From AR12 sp036265915 (GTDB lineage: Bacteria > Methylomirabilota > Methylomirabilia > Rokubacteriales > CSP1-6), in contig DATAOC010000019.1 of the NCBI GenBank assembly GCA_036265915.1, positions 1 through 64,000 on the forward strand: DNA of 64,000 bases. The letters are read 5' to 3'. Positions 1 through 9,720 of the stretch are shown in pieces (positions within the stretch are counted from its first letter, which is position 1; every line of letters starts with the position of its first letter). The position numbers and the translations under genes are program-made. Under the pieces are notes generated by a model that made no database searches, was not told where the DNA came from, and was given only the letters and a program-made list of their open reading frames with translations.

Positions 1-537
1 CATCTGCGTGACCAGCCGATCGGCTCGACCGGTGAGCTGGAAATGGATGTGCGGCGGACGATCCCAGCCCGCGGTCACGGGGTAGCCGCCCGGCTTGATC
101 GTCTTGAACCGATAACGTCCGTCGCCGTCTGTCGTCGCGGCGCCATAACCCTGGAAGTTCGGGTCTACCGGTGCGGGGTTCGGATCCGAGGGATGATCGT
201 AGCGCCCGGCGGCGTTCGGTTGCCAGATCTCGACCTGCACGCCCTTCACGGGCTTGCCCTTGATGTTGAAGACCTGTCCGATCAGGTGCAAAACCTGACC
301 CTTTGCGCGCGGTGCGCGCCCATCGATCACGGTCAGGTCAGCGTCGCGGTCTACGGGCTTGTTGAGCAGGGGATAGAACGGCCCCGCGACGGTGCTCGGC
401 GTCACATCGGTGAGAACCCATTTGTACGTCTCGTCGGCTGCGCGCGTCATTGTCGGTGACGCGAGCATCGAAAGACCCGCCGCCGCAATCGCTCCCTGTA
501 ACACATCTCGGCGCCTGAGCGCGGTCGAACTCGCCAT
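1..537 (-). CDS. Intradiol ring-cleavage dioxygenase (protocatechuate 3,4-dioxygenase-like), 3' end cut by window
   Basis: The first 179 residues are present; the frame stays open to the window edge. Residues 8-25 (three Arg followed by a hydrophobic stretch) look like a Tat-type signal, so the protein is probably exported. Intradiol features are visible: a WQPNAAGRYDH segment giving Tyr113, a second Tyr152 in GGYP, and His163/His165 in PPHIHF, the expected Tyr2His2 ligands of the non-haem Fe(III) centre that cleaves catechol-type rings between the two hydroxyls. The start ATG is divergent from the winged-helix regulator at 593 with only 55 bases between them, so that regulator may control it. 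True substrate unknown; family call is solid. Confidence 0.88.
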   Translation of the reverse strand, partial: MASSTALRRRDVLQGAIAAAGLSMLASPTMTRAADETYKWVLTDVTPSTVAGPFYPLLNKPVDRDADLTVIDGRAPRAKGQVLHLIGQVFNIKGKPVKGVQVEIWQPNAAGRYDHPSDPNPAPVDPNFQGYGAATTDGDGRYRFKTIKPGGYPVTAGWDRPPHIHFQLTGRADRLVTQM

Positions 538-592
538 ATCGAACCTCCCCCGTCAGCAATACCCTGGACAGCCGCGAGTCGCCGGTGAAATT

Positions 593-2197
593 ATGGTGAA
601 AGCCATGCGCGCGGGGACCAGGATCGCATTCACGCCCTTTCGGCTCGACCCGCAGGAGAGCTGTCTCTGGCGGCGGAACAAACGCATACCGCTGAGTGCG
701 ACTGACACGGCTATCCTGGCCTACCTCGTGTCGCGGGCCGGCCGGCTGGTGACGCGGGATGAGCTGCTCGCCGCGCTATGGCCGGACGTCGCGGTCACGC
801 CGGGTGTCGTGAAAGTTCGTGTGCGACGCCTGCGTCGCACGCTTGGCGATCGCGCCGCGCGGCCGCGCTTCATCGAGACCGTGCATGGGCGCGGCTATCG
901 TTTCATCGCGCGCATCAGCGAGCCGTCCTCGGTACCATCCGACCTACCGGTGCGTGGCGCCGGACGGGACTCCGCGGGTCATCCAGGCGGGTCGCACGCG
1001 GCGAGCGTCGACGGGGACACGCTGCGACATCTTTGTCGCGCGGCGCGGAACGCGATACGGCGCCGGGCCCCGCACGAAGCGATCGCCATTGCCCACCGCG
1101 CGCTCCCATTGCTATCCAGCCTCACTGACGCAGGCGAGCGCGCCGCCGCGGAGCAGGAGCTGCGCATCACGCTGGGCCGTCTCGAGCTCGTTCGGCGCGC
1201 CTGCAATGCCCCCGAGGTTGCCGCCAACTACGCTCGGCTGCGGGCGCTGTGCGACGAGCGCCCCGAGGACCCGAGCGTCTTGCCCGGACTCGTGTCCCTC
1301 GCTCGATTCGAATTGCACCGCGCAGAGATCCGGACGGCTCAAGAGCTTGCCGCGCGGGTGCACCGGCTGGCCGAGCGGGGTCGGCATCGTGACTTCGCCG
1401 GCGCGCATACTCTCCTCGGCGCCGTCGAGTTCAATGCAGGCAGGCTGGCGAGCGCCGACGCGCATCTGGCCCGCGCGCTCTCGCTGTACGACGCCGAGCA
1501 ATCCCACGCGCTCGGGACGGCGTACGGCGAAAACGTGGAGGTGCCGTTGCAGGGCTATCGTGCGGTCGTGCTCTGGTACCGCGGCTTCCCCCAGCGCGCG
1601 CTGCAGGCGAGTCGCACCGCGCTCGCGACGGCCCGAGCGCTCGGGCTGCCGGCGCCGATGGCGTTCGCCCTCGGCATGGCGGCCTGGCTCCATCGGCTCC
1701 GCGGCGAGGCGGATGTGGCCGGGGCATTCGCGACGGAGCTGGGCGCCGTCGCGAGTGATGCCGGCTTTCCGTTCTGGCTCGCGCAGGCGACGTTCGAACG
1801 GGGCTGGGCCGTCGCCGCACGCGGCGACACCGACGAGGGCCGGGCACTCATGCAGGACGGTCTCGATCGATATCGCGCAACGGGGGCACGACTGTACGAG
1901 GTCGGCGATCACGTCGCACTGCTCGACGTGGTCGCGGGCGCCTCCGCAGAGCACGGGGCGGCCATCGACGAGCTGATCACATCGGTCGCGCGCACCGGCC
2001 AGCTGCACGATGAGTCCGCGCTACATCGCCTCAGGGCCGAGTGGCTGCTGCGGCGAGGCGACGACGAGGCGGCCACCGCGTCATTCGAGCGCGCGATCGC
2101 CGTCGCTGCTGCTCAGGGCGCGAAACCGCTGGAGCGCCGAGCGAGAGCCGGCCTGCATCGCATCCGGCCGCGCCGTCTCGTGCGTGGGCAGAGGTGA
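593..2197 (+). CDS. Winged-helix (OmpR/PhoB-type) transcriptional regulator with TPR-like C-terminal region
   Basis: Residues about 10-105 form a Trans_reg_C winged helix, with the typical recognition-helix and wing pattern ending in FIETVHGRGYRFIARI. The remaining ~400 residues are alanine-rich helical repeats resembling TPRs, as in large ATPase/TPR regulators, but no Walker A motif is present, so the ATPase module is absent. I chose the ATG at 593 because a GGTGA lies just upstream and the protein then begins immediately before the DNA-binding domain; the open frame extends further 5' into the divergent dioxygenase. Probable role is control of the divergent dioxygenase gene; the effector is unknown. 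Confidence 0.75.
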   Translation: MVKAMRAGTRIAFTPFRLDPQESCLWRRNKRIPLSATDTAILAYLVSRAGRLVTRDELLAALWPDVAVTPGVVKVRVRRLRRTLGDRAARPRFIETVHGRGYRFIARISEPSSVPSDLPVRGAGRDSAGHPGGSHAASVDGDTLRHLCRAARNAIRRRAPHEAIAIAHRALPLLSSLTDAGERAAAEQELRITLGRLELVRRACNAPEVAANYARLRALCDERPEDPSVLPGLVSLARFELHRAEIRTAQELAARVHRLAERGRHRDFAGAHTLLGAVEFNAGRLASADAHLARALSLYDAEQSHALGTAYGENVEVPLQGYRAVVLWYRGFPQRALQASRTALATARALGLPAPMAFALGMAAWLHRLRGEADVAGAFATELGAVASDAGFPFWLAQATFERGWAVAARGDTDEGRALMQDGLDRYRATGARLYEVGDHVALLDVVAGASAEHGAAIDELITSVARTGQLHDESALHRLRAEWLLRRGDDEAATASFERAIAVAAAQGAKPLERRARAGLHRIRPRRLVRGQR

Positions 2198-2231
2198 GAT
2201 GCCGTCTGCGGACGCCTGGCGCCCGCGGACG

Positions 2232-3818
2232 TCAGTTGCTCCCCAGGTAGCGGCGGGCGGCGTCCGTCTCCGGGCGGAGATCGCCGGCGCCCGCCGATTG
2301 GATCAACCTGGAGAAGTAGAGGCGCGCCTTGTCGCGGTTGCCCGACTGCGCGGCCGCCTGCCCGGCGCCGTAGAGCCCGCGGTAACGGTTGGGCTCGCGC
2401 TGCTGTGACGCCTCGTATTCCTTGAGGGCCTCGGCGGGGCGCTTCAGTTCCATCAGCATGTCGCCAAGCAATTCGCGCGCGGGTACCAGGCGACCCGGCG
2501 TGACGATGTTCTTCTCGCTCTTGTCCTCGATGTCCGCCGCCTGGCGCATCAGAGCGAGCGCCTCGTCATCCTTCTTCTGCGCAACCGCCATCCAGGCGAC
2601 GGAGGCGAGTCGCATGACCTCGACCTCGTTCGCCCAGTAGTCGTTCTTCGCTGCCTTCAGCCGGTCGCGCAACGCCGTGATCGTCTCGATGTCGGCCTGG
2701 GCGGCGGCGGGATCACCGCCCCTCGCCGCGCCGAGCGCGCGCGCGAAATGGGTCATCGCCTCGGTGAACGGGAAGTTCGTCGCGCTCGGCGCGAGGGTGG
2801 CCGCGTCGCGCCAGGCGCCGCGCTCGACGACGTAGCGCGCGGGCATCGCGGCCAGCGCATAGTACCCCGTCGCACGGGCCGGATTGATGCGTGTCAGTGT
2901 GCGCGCCTCCTCCAGCGTCTTGCGCGCGTCAGCGTCGCGCCCGAGCTGCAGGAAGGCATAGGTCATGTAGTCCAGCGCGTGCAGCGCGTCGTCGGGATCG
3001 TTGCTCCTCTGCGCGGCATCGGCGGAGCGGCGGTTCGTCACCGCGGAATCGGCCCACGCGCCCACGCGGGTGAAGATGTGCGACGGCATGTGCTGCGCAT
3101 GCGGCGCGTCGGGGGCGATGGCGGCGTAGCGGCGGGCGGCGGGCAAGCCTTGCGCGGCGATGGGCGGCGCGTCGTAGCTGTGGATCAGGTAGTGCGCGAC
3201 TCCCGGATGGTCGGGATGCTTCGCGAACTGCTTTTCGAGGATCCCGGCCGCCTTCAGGTACGCGGAGTACGTCTGGTCGGAGGCGGTCTGCGTGGCTGCG
3301 AGGTAGAGCGCATAGAAGATCTGCGCCTCGTCATCGTCGGGATATCTGGCGGCGAGCGCCTCGTAGGCCTTGGCACGCGCCACCTGGCGCGCGCGCTCGG
3401 GGCGAGTCGTGAACTCCTCGTAGTACGCGGCGACGGCCTCGAGGTAGTCGCGCTCGCGCGCCGTCTTCGCACCCATCTTGCGGCCTTTCTCGACGGCCGC
3501 CTGCGCCAGCTCTGCGCCTTTCGGCGAGGCGCCGATACCCTGGAGCGGGTTCGACATGAGGATCGAAGCGTAGCCCCAGGCGGCGATGGCGCAGGCATTG
3601 TCCTCGGCGGCCACCTCCTCGAACGCCGTCTGCGCCGCGGAATAGTAGAACGAGTGCAGCATGGCGACGCCGCGCAGAAACTTCTCTTGCACGGCCGGGC
3701 TGCACGAATTCGGGAAGTCGACCTTACCGAGCTTTTCGCGCGGTTGGGCCAGGGCAACGCTGGCCGCGGCCAGCGACAGCGCGACCAACGGTGCTGCGAT
3801 CCGGATACGGCTGTTCAT
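2232..3818 (-). CDS. Exported tetratricopeptide-repeat protein
   Basis: A 528-residue protein starting with a clear Sec signal peptide (basic MNSRIR, then a hydrophobic core ending in ALAQ near residue 25). The mature part is made of helical repeats with TPR character (for example YYSAAQTAFEEVAAEDNACA and AEALKEYEASQQREPNRYR) spread over the whole length. The segment HIPSH-like MPSHIFTRVGAWADS is typical of a family of uncharacterised secreted TPR proteins. No catalytic motif is seen. It probably acts as a periplasmic protein-protein interaction scaffold. It converges with the regulator at 593-2197. Confidence 0.7.
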   Translation of the reverse strand: MNSRIRIAAPLVALSLAAASVALAQPREKLGKVDFPNSCSPAVQEKFLRGVAMLHSFYYSAAQTAFEEVAAEDNACAIAAWGYASILMSNPLQGIGASPKGAELAQAAVEKGRKMGAKTARERDYLEAVAAYYEEFTTRPERARQVARAKAYEALAARYPDDDEAQIFYALYLAATQTASDQTYSAYLKAAGILEKQFAKHPDHPGVAHYLIHSYDAPPIAAQGLPAARRYAAIAPDAPHAQHMPSHIFTRVGAWADSAVTNRRSADAAQRSNDPDDALHALDYMTYAFLQLGRDADARKTLEEARTLTRINPARATGYYALAAMPARYVVERGAWRDAATLAPSATNFPFTEAMTHFARALGAARGGDPAAAQADIETITALRDRLKAAKNDYWANEVEVMRLASVAWMAVAQKKDDEALALMRQAADIEDKSEKNIVTPGRLVPARELLGDMLMELKRPAEALKEYEASQQREPNRYRGLYGAGQAAAQSGNRDKARLYFSRLIQSAGAGDLRPETDAARRYLGSN

Positions 3819-3923
3819 GTGTCACCCCCATCTATCAACACGCGCGAGGACTTCGCCGTTGCCGCGCTGCAACTTGCGAACGCGTGCGGCGGCGAGTACA
3901 TGGAAAGTAGCACGGAGGCCGGG

Positions 3924-4262
3924 ATGCGGATCAGCAGCAGCGCGTTGATCCAGCAGTCGCGTGGCCTGATCGACGCCAGTCGCCGACTCGTCGGCCAGGC
4001 ACGACGCCGTGTGCTGCGCGTCATCCGGGGCGGGTCGACCGCGCTCGCTGAGCCGGCGGCCCGTCGCCCCGCCCGGCGAACAACCCCGCAGAACGACCCC
4101 CCGCGTATCTGGGCCGGTCCGGCCGACGGCCGCACCCGCTGTAGCGTCTGCGGCAAGGACATCCCGGGCGGCTCCCCCGAGTACGAGGTGGTCGCAGGTG
4201 GCGAGACGCTGCTCCTCGACCGCGCCTGCTTCGTCGCCTGGCACAACGCCCACCGATCCTAG
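3924..4262 (+). CDS. Small Cys-containing putative zinc-binding protein
   Basis: A 112-residue protein with a basic N-terminal half and a C-terminal module C-x2-C-G-x2-I-x2-G ... C-F-x-A-W. I chose ATG 3924 because GGAGG sits seven bases upstream; ATG 3900 is also in frame but lacks a good ribosome site. The two CxxC cysteines plus the later Cys could bind zinc. The same pattern recurs in the product of 18126-18410, so this is a repeated small family in this genome. Function not recognised. It is divergent from the TPR protein (start 3818). Confidence 0.55.
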   Translation: MRISSSALIQQSRGLIDASRRLVGQARRRVLRVIRGGSTALAEPAARRPARRTTPQNDPPRIWAGPADGRTRCSVCGKDIPGGSPEYEVVAGGETLLLDRACFVAWHNAHRS

Positions 4263-4281
4263 CGCTGCGGCGCTCGCGTGC

Positions 4282-5475
4282 TCACCGCCCGCGTTCGCGC
4301 ACGCGGCCGGCGGGGTCCGCCTCCGCCAGCACCGGCGCCGGCACGCCCGTGTGCACATAGTCCGCGAGCAGCTTTCCGGCCATGGGGCCGCGCCCGAAGC
4401 CCGAGGAGGCCAGCCCGGTGACGATCCAGAGGTCGTCGCGACCCGGGATCCGACCGATCAGCGGCTTGCCGTCGAGGGGAAAGGGCATCAGGCCCGCCCA
4501 CGTGCGCGCGATCGGGAGCTCGCCCAGGAATGGCAGCACGGAGATCGCATGCTCCCTGTTCACCGCGATGCCGCGCGGATCAGGCGTGGTGTCATAGCCG
4601 ACCGCCTCGCGATCGCCCCCGAAGACGATCTCGCCGTTGCGTCGCTGGCGGCCATAGAGATGGCGGGTCACGCGCCGGCCGTCGCGGATGGTCAGATCGG
4701 GCGGCGCGCCGCCGTGATCTCGTGCCCACGCCATGGCCGACTCCGCGGCCGAGATGGTGTGAAAGCTGCGAGGCCCGACGGGCGCCGTCGCCCACATCTG
4801 ACCCCGCACGGGGACGATCGGGATGTCGAGGTCGAGCATCGCGCCGAGCGGACCAGACCAGGCGCCGGCGGCGATGACGAGGGCACCGGCGACGACGTTC
4901 GCGGCCGACGTCGTCAGCGAGTAACCGCCGGCCGGCTGCGGCGCCACTGCCGTCACCTCGTGGTTCGTCAGCACGCGGGCGCCGCGTAGCTCGGCGAGAC
5001 GGGCGAACGCCTGCGTCGCCAGGACGGGGTCCGCCTGGCCGCGCCGCGGCGCGTACATGGCGCCGGGCAGGGTGGGAGACAGCCCGGGCTCGATGCTGCG
5101 CGCCTCGCGCGGCGACAGAAGCTCCGCCACCTGTCCGCGCTTGCGGAGGGTCGCGACGCGCTCGCGCTCCCACTCGTACTCCTCCGGCGTGCGGATGGCC
5201 TGGAGCCCGCCGGAGCGACGGAACTCGATGTCCTGACCGAGGTCGGCCTGCACGGCCTCGAAGATGTCGACGCTCCCCGCGGTCAGGTGCGCCTGCAGAT
5301 CGGGCGTGTCACCCCATCCGTAGGAGTCGATGCCGCCCATGTTCTGGCCGGATGCCGCCGACGCGATGTCGCCCCGCTCCAGCAGCACGACGCGCCGGCC
5401 GTGCGACGCCAGATGGAACGCCGCCGAGCAGCCGGCGATGCCGCCGCCGACGATGACCACCTCGGCCTCGATCAT
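4282..5475 (-). CDS. FAD-dependent oxidoreductase, DAO family (glycine/sarcosine/D-amino acid oxidase-like)
   Basis: A 397-residue protein with the N-terminal ADP-binding motif GGGIAG at residues 10-15 followed by the acidic residue of a Rossmann fold (VVLLERGD), and a C-terminal DAO-type flavin segment (LWIVTGLASSGFGRGPMAGK). This family oxidises secondary or primary amines, passing electrons from FAD to oxygen or a carrier. Length matches monomeric sarcosine oxidase or the SoxB-like group. It is divergent from an MFS carrier 27 bases away, which suggests uptake and oxidation of the same small compound. A second DAO-family protein lies at 58352-59536. Substrate cannot be read from sequence. 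Confidence 0.85.
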   Translation of the reverse strand: MIEAEVVIVGGGIAGCSAAFHLASHGRRVVLLERGDIASAASGQNMGGIDSYGWGDTPDLQAHLTAGSVDIFEAVQADLGQDIEFRRSGGLQAIRTPEEYEWERERVATLRKRGQVAELLSPREARSIEPGLSPTLPGAMYAPRRGQADPVLATQAFARLAELRGARVLTNHEVTAVAPQPAGGYSLTTSAANVVAGALVIAAGAWSGPLGAMLDLDIPIVPVRGQMWATAPVGPRSFHTISAAESAMAWARDHGGAPPDLTIRDGRRVTRHLYGRQRRNGEIVFGGDREAVGYDTTPDPRGIAVNREHAISVLPFLGELPIARTWAGLMPFPLDGKPLIGRIPGRDDLWIVTGLASSGFGRGPMAGKLLADYVHTGVPAPVLAEADPAGRVRERGR

Positions 5476-5502
5476 GAAACCTCCAATGCCGGGTATCCTG
5501 CC

Positions 5503-6735
5503 ATGCGCGTGGTCCCTGTGCGTCCGGCGTCTCCGTGGCTCGTCGTCGTCACCGTGTGGCTCACCCTTGGCGTCACCTTCGGCCTCATGTTCTCGTTCTC
5601 GGTATTCCTCGTTCCGCTTCTCGAGGAGTTCGGCTGGTCACGCGGCCTGGCCGCGGGCGCCTTCTCGCTCTCCGCCGTCGTCCAGGGGCTGCTGTCGCCG
5701 GCGATCGGCGCGCTCGTCGATCGATTCGGGGCGCGCCGGCTGATCCTCGGCGGCGTGGTTGCACTCGGCGTGTCGTGCCTGCTCGGCAGTCGGATCGCCG
5801 CGGTGTGGCATCTCTACCTCGTCACCGGGGTTGTCACCGCGGTCGCGATCTCCTCGGTCGGCTGGGTGCCGACCGCGGCGCTGGTCGCGCAGTGGTTCGC
5901 CACCCGGCAGGCGACCATGATGGGCCTCGCCTTTTCGGGGATGGGGGTCGGCGTGCTGACCATCGGCCCCCTCGCGCAGTGGCTCATCTCCGCGTATGGC
6001 TGGCGCGATGCGTATCGCTGGCTCGGCGTCGGCACGCTGCTGCTGCTGGTGCCGCTCGTGTGGTGGGGCGCGCAGGAGGCGCCGCGTGCCGCGCCGTCGA
6101 AGACCGCGTCGACCGGGACGCCGGTCGACGATGGCGGCATCCGCGTGCGCGCGGCGCTGCGGACTCGCGCGTTCTGGGCGCTGTTCCTGGCCTACATGTG
6201 CACGCCGCTCGCGGTGTTCACCGTCGTGACACACCAGGTGGCGTTCGCGGTGGACCATGGCTTCCCGCGGCTCTTCGTGGCGAGCATCTTTGGCCTGACG
6301 GGCTTCATGTCCATCGCGGGCCGGGTCCTCTTCGGCTTCGCCGCCGACCGCATCGGTCGCGCGCTGTCGGCGACGATCTCGTACGCGTGCACGGCGCTCG
6401 GCACGCTGGCGCTCCTCTCCATCGAGCCGTGGCGGCACGTCGCCGGCCTCTATGCGTACGCAGCGCTGTTCGGCCTCGGCTTTGGCGCGCGCGGTCCCAT
6501 CATCACCGCGATCGCCGCCGCGCGCTTTCCCGGGCGGCGCTTCGGCGCCATCTACGGGTTCATGAGTATCGGAAACGGGCTCGGCGGCGCGCTCGGGCCC
6601 TGGTTCGCCGGCGCGGTGTTCGACGTCACCGGCAGCTATCGGATTCCGTTCCTGGTCGCCACGCTCTTCTGCGTCGCCGGCTCGATCTGCTTCTGGCTGG
6701 CGGAGCCGAGGGGCCCGACTGCGGGCACGCGATGA
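5503..6735 (+). CDS. Major facilitator superfamily transporter
   Basis: About 410 residues with twelve predicted hydrophobic segments. The loop between segments 2 and 3 carries the MFS signature (GALVDRFGARRLILGG), repeated in weaker form between 8 and 9 (GFAADRIGRALSATIS). The pattern resembles the oxalate/formate antiporter and monocarboxylate transporter group. I chose the internal ATG at 5503 since the frame further upstream overlaps the divergent FAD oxidoreductase. Its divergent neighbour and very short spacing suggest a shared promoter region and a shared substrate, possibly an organic acid or amine. Confidence 0.88.
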   Translation: MRVVPVRPASPWLVVVTVWLTLGVTFGLMFSFSVFLVPLLEEFGWSRGLAAGAFSLSAVVQGLLSPAIGALVDRFGARRLILGGVVALGVSCLLGSRIAAVWHLYLVTGVVTAVAISSVGWVPTAALVAQWFATRQATMMGLAFSGMGVGVLTIGPLAQWLISAYGWRDAYRWLGVGTLLLLVPLVWWGAQEAPRAAPSKTASTGTPVDDGGIRVRAALRTRAFWALFLAYMCTPLAVFTVVTHQVAFAVDHGFPRLFVASIFGLTGFMSIAGRVLFGFAADRIGRALSATISYACTALGTLALLSIEPWRHVAGLYAYAALFGLGFGARGPIITAIAAARFPGRRFGAIYGFMSIGNGLGGALGPWFAGAVFDVTGSYRIPFLVATLFCVAGSICFWLAEPRGPTAGTR

Positions 6736-6745
6736 CCGGGATCCG

Positions 6746-7975
6746 CTACCCGATCACCGCCGAATAGACGAGTGTCCGCAGCTCCCGGCGCAGCGGATAC
6801 GGCGCCGGCAAGCCGAGCTGCATGATCTGGGTCATGAAGACGGCAATGATCTGCTCCTCGGGATCGATCCAGAACGCGGTGCCGGCGGCGCCGCCCCACG
6901 CGAATTCACCGGCCGTCCCGGCGATCTGCGCGCGCACCGGTGACTGCATGACCGAGAAGCCGAGACCGAAGCCGACGCCGGCGTAGGCGGTCTCCGTGAA
7001 CATGCCGGGCTGCGCCAGGTTCGTGAGGTCCTGTCCGTCCGGAAGGTGATTCATCGTCATGAGCTCGACCGTCTTGCGTCCGAGCAAGCGAATGCCGTCG
7101 AGCTCGCCCTTGTTCAGCATCATCGACGCGAACCGGAAGTAGTCGTGGGCCGTGGACACCAGCCCGCCGCCCCCGGAAAAGAACGTGCACGCGCGGTAGC
7201 TGCTCTTCGCCGGGTCGTCGATGAGCTTCAGGCGGTCGTCCGCCTGCCGCTGATAGTTCGCGGCCAAGCGTGGGATCTGCCGCTCGCTGACCACGAACGA
7301 CGTATCGGTCATGCCGAGAGGCTGGAGGACGTGTTCCCGCAGGTAGGCATCGAGCCGCTGGCCCGAGACGAGCTCGATGAGATGCCCGACCACGTCCGTC
7401 GACACGGAATAGTTCCACCGTGTGCCGGGGGAGAATTCGAGCGGCAGCGCCGCGAGCTCCTCGACCATGTCGCGCGTCGTATAGCCGGCCCGCGTCAGGT
7501 CCGCCACGCCGAGCTTGCGATACGCCGCGTCGACGTTCGTGCGCTCCATGAATCCATAGGTCAGCCCGGAGGTATGGCTGAGCAGATCGCGCACGGTCAT
7601 GGGGCGCTCGACCGCCGTCGTCTTCCACGCGGGGTGATTGCCGCCGACGAAGACGCGCTGGTCGCGCCACGAGGGGATGAACTTGTGCACCGGATCGTCG
7701 AGCTGCAGCCGGCCCTGCTCCCACAGCATCATCAGCCCCACGCTGGCGATCGGCTTGGTCATCGAGTAGATGCGGAAGACCGAGTCGGGCGTCACCGGCC
7801 GTCTGCGCTCGATCTCCAGATGTCCCTGCGGCTCCAGGTACGCGATCTTGCCGTGACGCGCGACGAGGGTCAGCGTGCCGGCGAGCTTCCCGTCGTCGAT
7901 GTAGCGTCGCAGGTGATCGCTGATGCGTCCGAGGCGCGCCGACGAAAGTCCGACTTCTTCGGGCTTCACGAGCAT
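6746..7975 (-). CDS. Serine hydrolase, beta-lactamase class C / esterase EstB family
   Basis: A 409-residue protein with the catalytic S71-x-x-K74 motif (SMTK) and a Tyr at about 189 (WNYS) in the position of the class C general base, followed by the conserved helix STDVVGHLIELVSG. No clear signal peptide is present, which favours a cytoplasmic esterase or peptidase over a periplasmic beta-lactamase. I chose ATG 7975 because the extra upstream residues lack similarity and low-complexity sequence precedes it. It converges with the MFS gene. Such proteins hydrolyse esters, amides or D-amino peptides; the substrate is unknown. Confidence 0.85.
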   Translation of the reverse strand: MLVKPEEVGLSSARLGRISDHLRRYIDDGKLAGTLTLVARHGKIAYLEPQGHLEIERRRPVTPDSVFRIYSMTKPIASVGLMMLWEQGRLQLDDPVHKFIPSWRDQRVFVGGNHPAWKTTAVERPMTVRDLLSHTSGLTYGFMERTNVDAAYRKLGVADLTRAGYTTRDMVEELAALPLEFSPGTRWNYSVSTDVVGHLIELVSGQRLDAYLREHVLQPLGMTDTSFVVSERQIPRLAANYQRQADDRLKLIDDPAKSSYRACTFFSGGGGLVSTAHDYFRFASMMLNKGELDGIRLLGRKTVELMTMNHLPDGQDLTNLAQPGMFTETAYAGVGFGLGFSVMQSPVRAQIAGTAGEFAWGGAAGTAFWIDPEEQIIAVFMTQIMQLGLPAPYPLRRELRTLVYSAVIG

Positions 7976-8139
7976 GTCAGATCTCCTCTGCCGCTCGGGG
8001 TCGAGTCGTGCGGCGATACGGCTGGCGTCCTGCGCATTGCATGCTGCGTGCGCGACGGTAGGGGATTCTCTGCCGAGAGTCAATGCGGCTAACCGCGGGT
8101 CTCGGCGCGCCCGGCGCGTCCGTGTAACATGACCGGCCG

Positions 8140-9720
8140 ATGCTGCTCACCAACGGCCGGATCTACACGCTCGACGCGCGTGGGACGATCGCCGACACGC
8201 TGGTCGTGCGCGACGGCCGGGTCGCGTTCGCCGGACGGCGCGCCGACGTCAATGCCGCGCCGGGCGAACAGATCGTCGATCTCGGCGGCCGCGCGGCGCT
8301 GCCCGGACTGGTGGACGCGCACGGGCACCTGATGCACCTGGCGCGTGGTCGTCTCACGCTCGACGTGCGGGGCGCCGAGTCCGAGGAGGCGGCGGCGCGT
8401 CGGGTCGGCGAGCGGGCGGCCCGATTGCCGCGGGGCGAGTGGATCGGCGGGCGCAACTGGGACCAGAACCTGTGGCCGGCCGCTCGATTTCCGTCGAAGG
8501 CCACGCTCGATCGGGTGGCGCCGCATCATCCGGTCGCGCTCGTGCGCGTCGACGGGCATGCGACGTGGGCGAACTCTGCGGCGCTGCGCGCGGCCGGCAT
8601 CGAGCGGGCCACGCGCGATCCCGACGGCGGGCGCATCGCGCGCGACGAGCGCGGGGAGCCGACCGGGCTGCTCGTAGACACGGCCCAGCGGCTCCTCCAC
8701 GCGGTCGAGCCACGGCCGACCGACGAGCACTTCGATCAGGCCGTGCGTGACTGCCTCGCGGACTGCCTGGCCGTCGGCCTCACGGGCATCCACGAGATGG
8801 GCGCCGAGCTCTACGCACTCGCCTCGTATCGCCGGCTGCTCGAGCGCGGGCAGTTCCCGTTCCGCAACTACGTCGCCGTCGCTGGCCGTTCGAGATCGAC
8901 ATGGGAGCACTACCGCGAGCGGGGACCCGAGCGCCTCGGTGATGGCCGCCTCACGATCGCCGCGCTGAAGCTCATGGCGGACGGCGCGCTCGGCTCGCGT
9001 GGCGCCGCCCTGCATGAGCCCTACTGCGACGATCCGGGCAACACCGGCCTCGTCCTGATGGACGGCCCCGAAGTGGAGCGGCTCACGCTCGAGGCACTCG
9101 GGCGGGACTTTCAGGTCTGCGTGCACGCCATCGGCGATCGCGCGAACACGCTGGTCCTCGACGCGTTCGAGCGCGCGCTCGCCCGCATGCCGCGGCCCGA
9201 TCACCGGCTGCGCGTCGAGCACGCGCAGGTACTCGCCGAGCGCGATGTGCCGCGATTTGCGCGCCTCGGCGTCCTGCCGAGCATGCAGGCCACCCACTGC
9301 ACATCGGACATGGCGTGGGCCTCCGAGCGGCTCGGCGCGGACCGGCTGCGCGGTGCGTACGCCTGGCGCTCGCTGCTCGCCACGGGTGTCATCATCGCCG
9401 GCGGCTCGGACTTTCCCGTGGAGAGCCCCAATCCGTTCCACGGCATCCACGCCGCCGTCACACGCCGCTCCCGGACCGGCGACGACGACGGCTGGCAGCC
9501 CGAGCAGCGCATGACGCGCGAGGAAGCGGTGCGCTCGTTCACGACGTGGAACGCCTTCGCCTCCCGGCAGGAGCGCGATCTCGGCTCCCTGGAAGTCGGC
9601 AAGCAGGCCGACGTCGTCGTCCTCTCCGAGGACGTCATGACGTGCGACGAGGCGCTGATTCCCCGGATCCGGCCGATGCTGACGCTCGTCGGCGGCGAGG
9701 TCGTCTACCGGGCGGCGTGA
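8140..9720 (+). CDS. Amidohydrolase, YtcJ-like (amidohydrolase 3) family
   Basis: A 526-residue metal-dependent hydrolase. The first metal motif HGH is at residues 61-63 (LVDAHGHLMHL); later family motifs include KLMADGALGSRGAAL, HAIGDRA, EHAQ and the C-terminal GGSDFPVESPNPF. The N-terminal and C-terminal strands form the small composite beta domain (MLLTNGRIYTLDA ... VGGEVVYRA). Family members cleave C-N bonds, for example N-substituted formamides or amides. The 3' end overlaps the convergent cupin gene by 16 bases. Substrate unknown. Confidence 0.88.
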   Translation: MLLTNGRIYTLDARGTIADTLVVRDGRVAFAGRRADVNAAPGEQIVDLGGRAALPGLVDAHGHLMHLARGRLTLDVRGAESEEAAARRVGERAARLPRGEWIGGRNWDQNLWPAARFPSKATLDRVAPHHPVALVRVDGHATWANSAALRAAGIERATRDPDGGRIARDERGEPTGLLVDTAQRLLHAVEPRPTDEHFDQAVRDCLADCLAVGLTGIHEMGAELYALASYRRLLERGQFPFRNYVAVAGRSRSTWEHYRERGPERLGDGRLTIAALKLMADGALGSRGAALHEPYCDDPGNTGLVLMDGPEVERLTLEALGRDFQVCVHAIGDRANTLVLDAFERALARMPRPDHRLRVEHAQVLAERDVPRFARLGVLPSMQATHCTSDMAWASERLGADRLRGAYAWRSLLATGVIIAGGSDFPVESPNPFHGIHAAVTRRSRTGDDDGWQPEQRMTREEAVRSFTTWNAFASRQERDLGSLEVGKQADVVVLSEDVMTCDEALIPRIRPMLTLVGGEVVYRAA

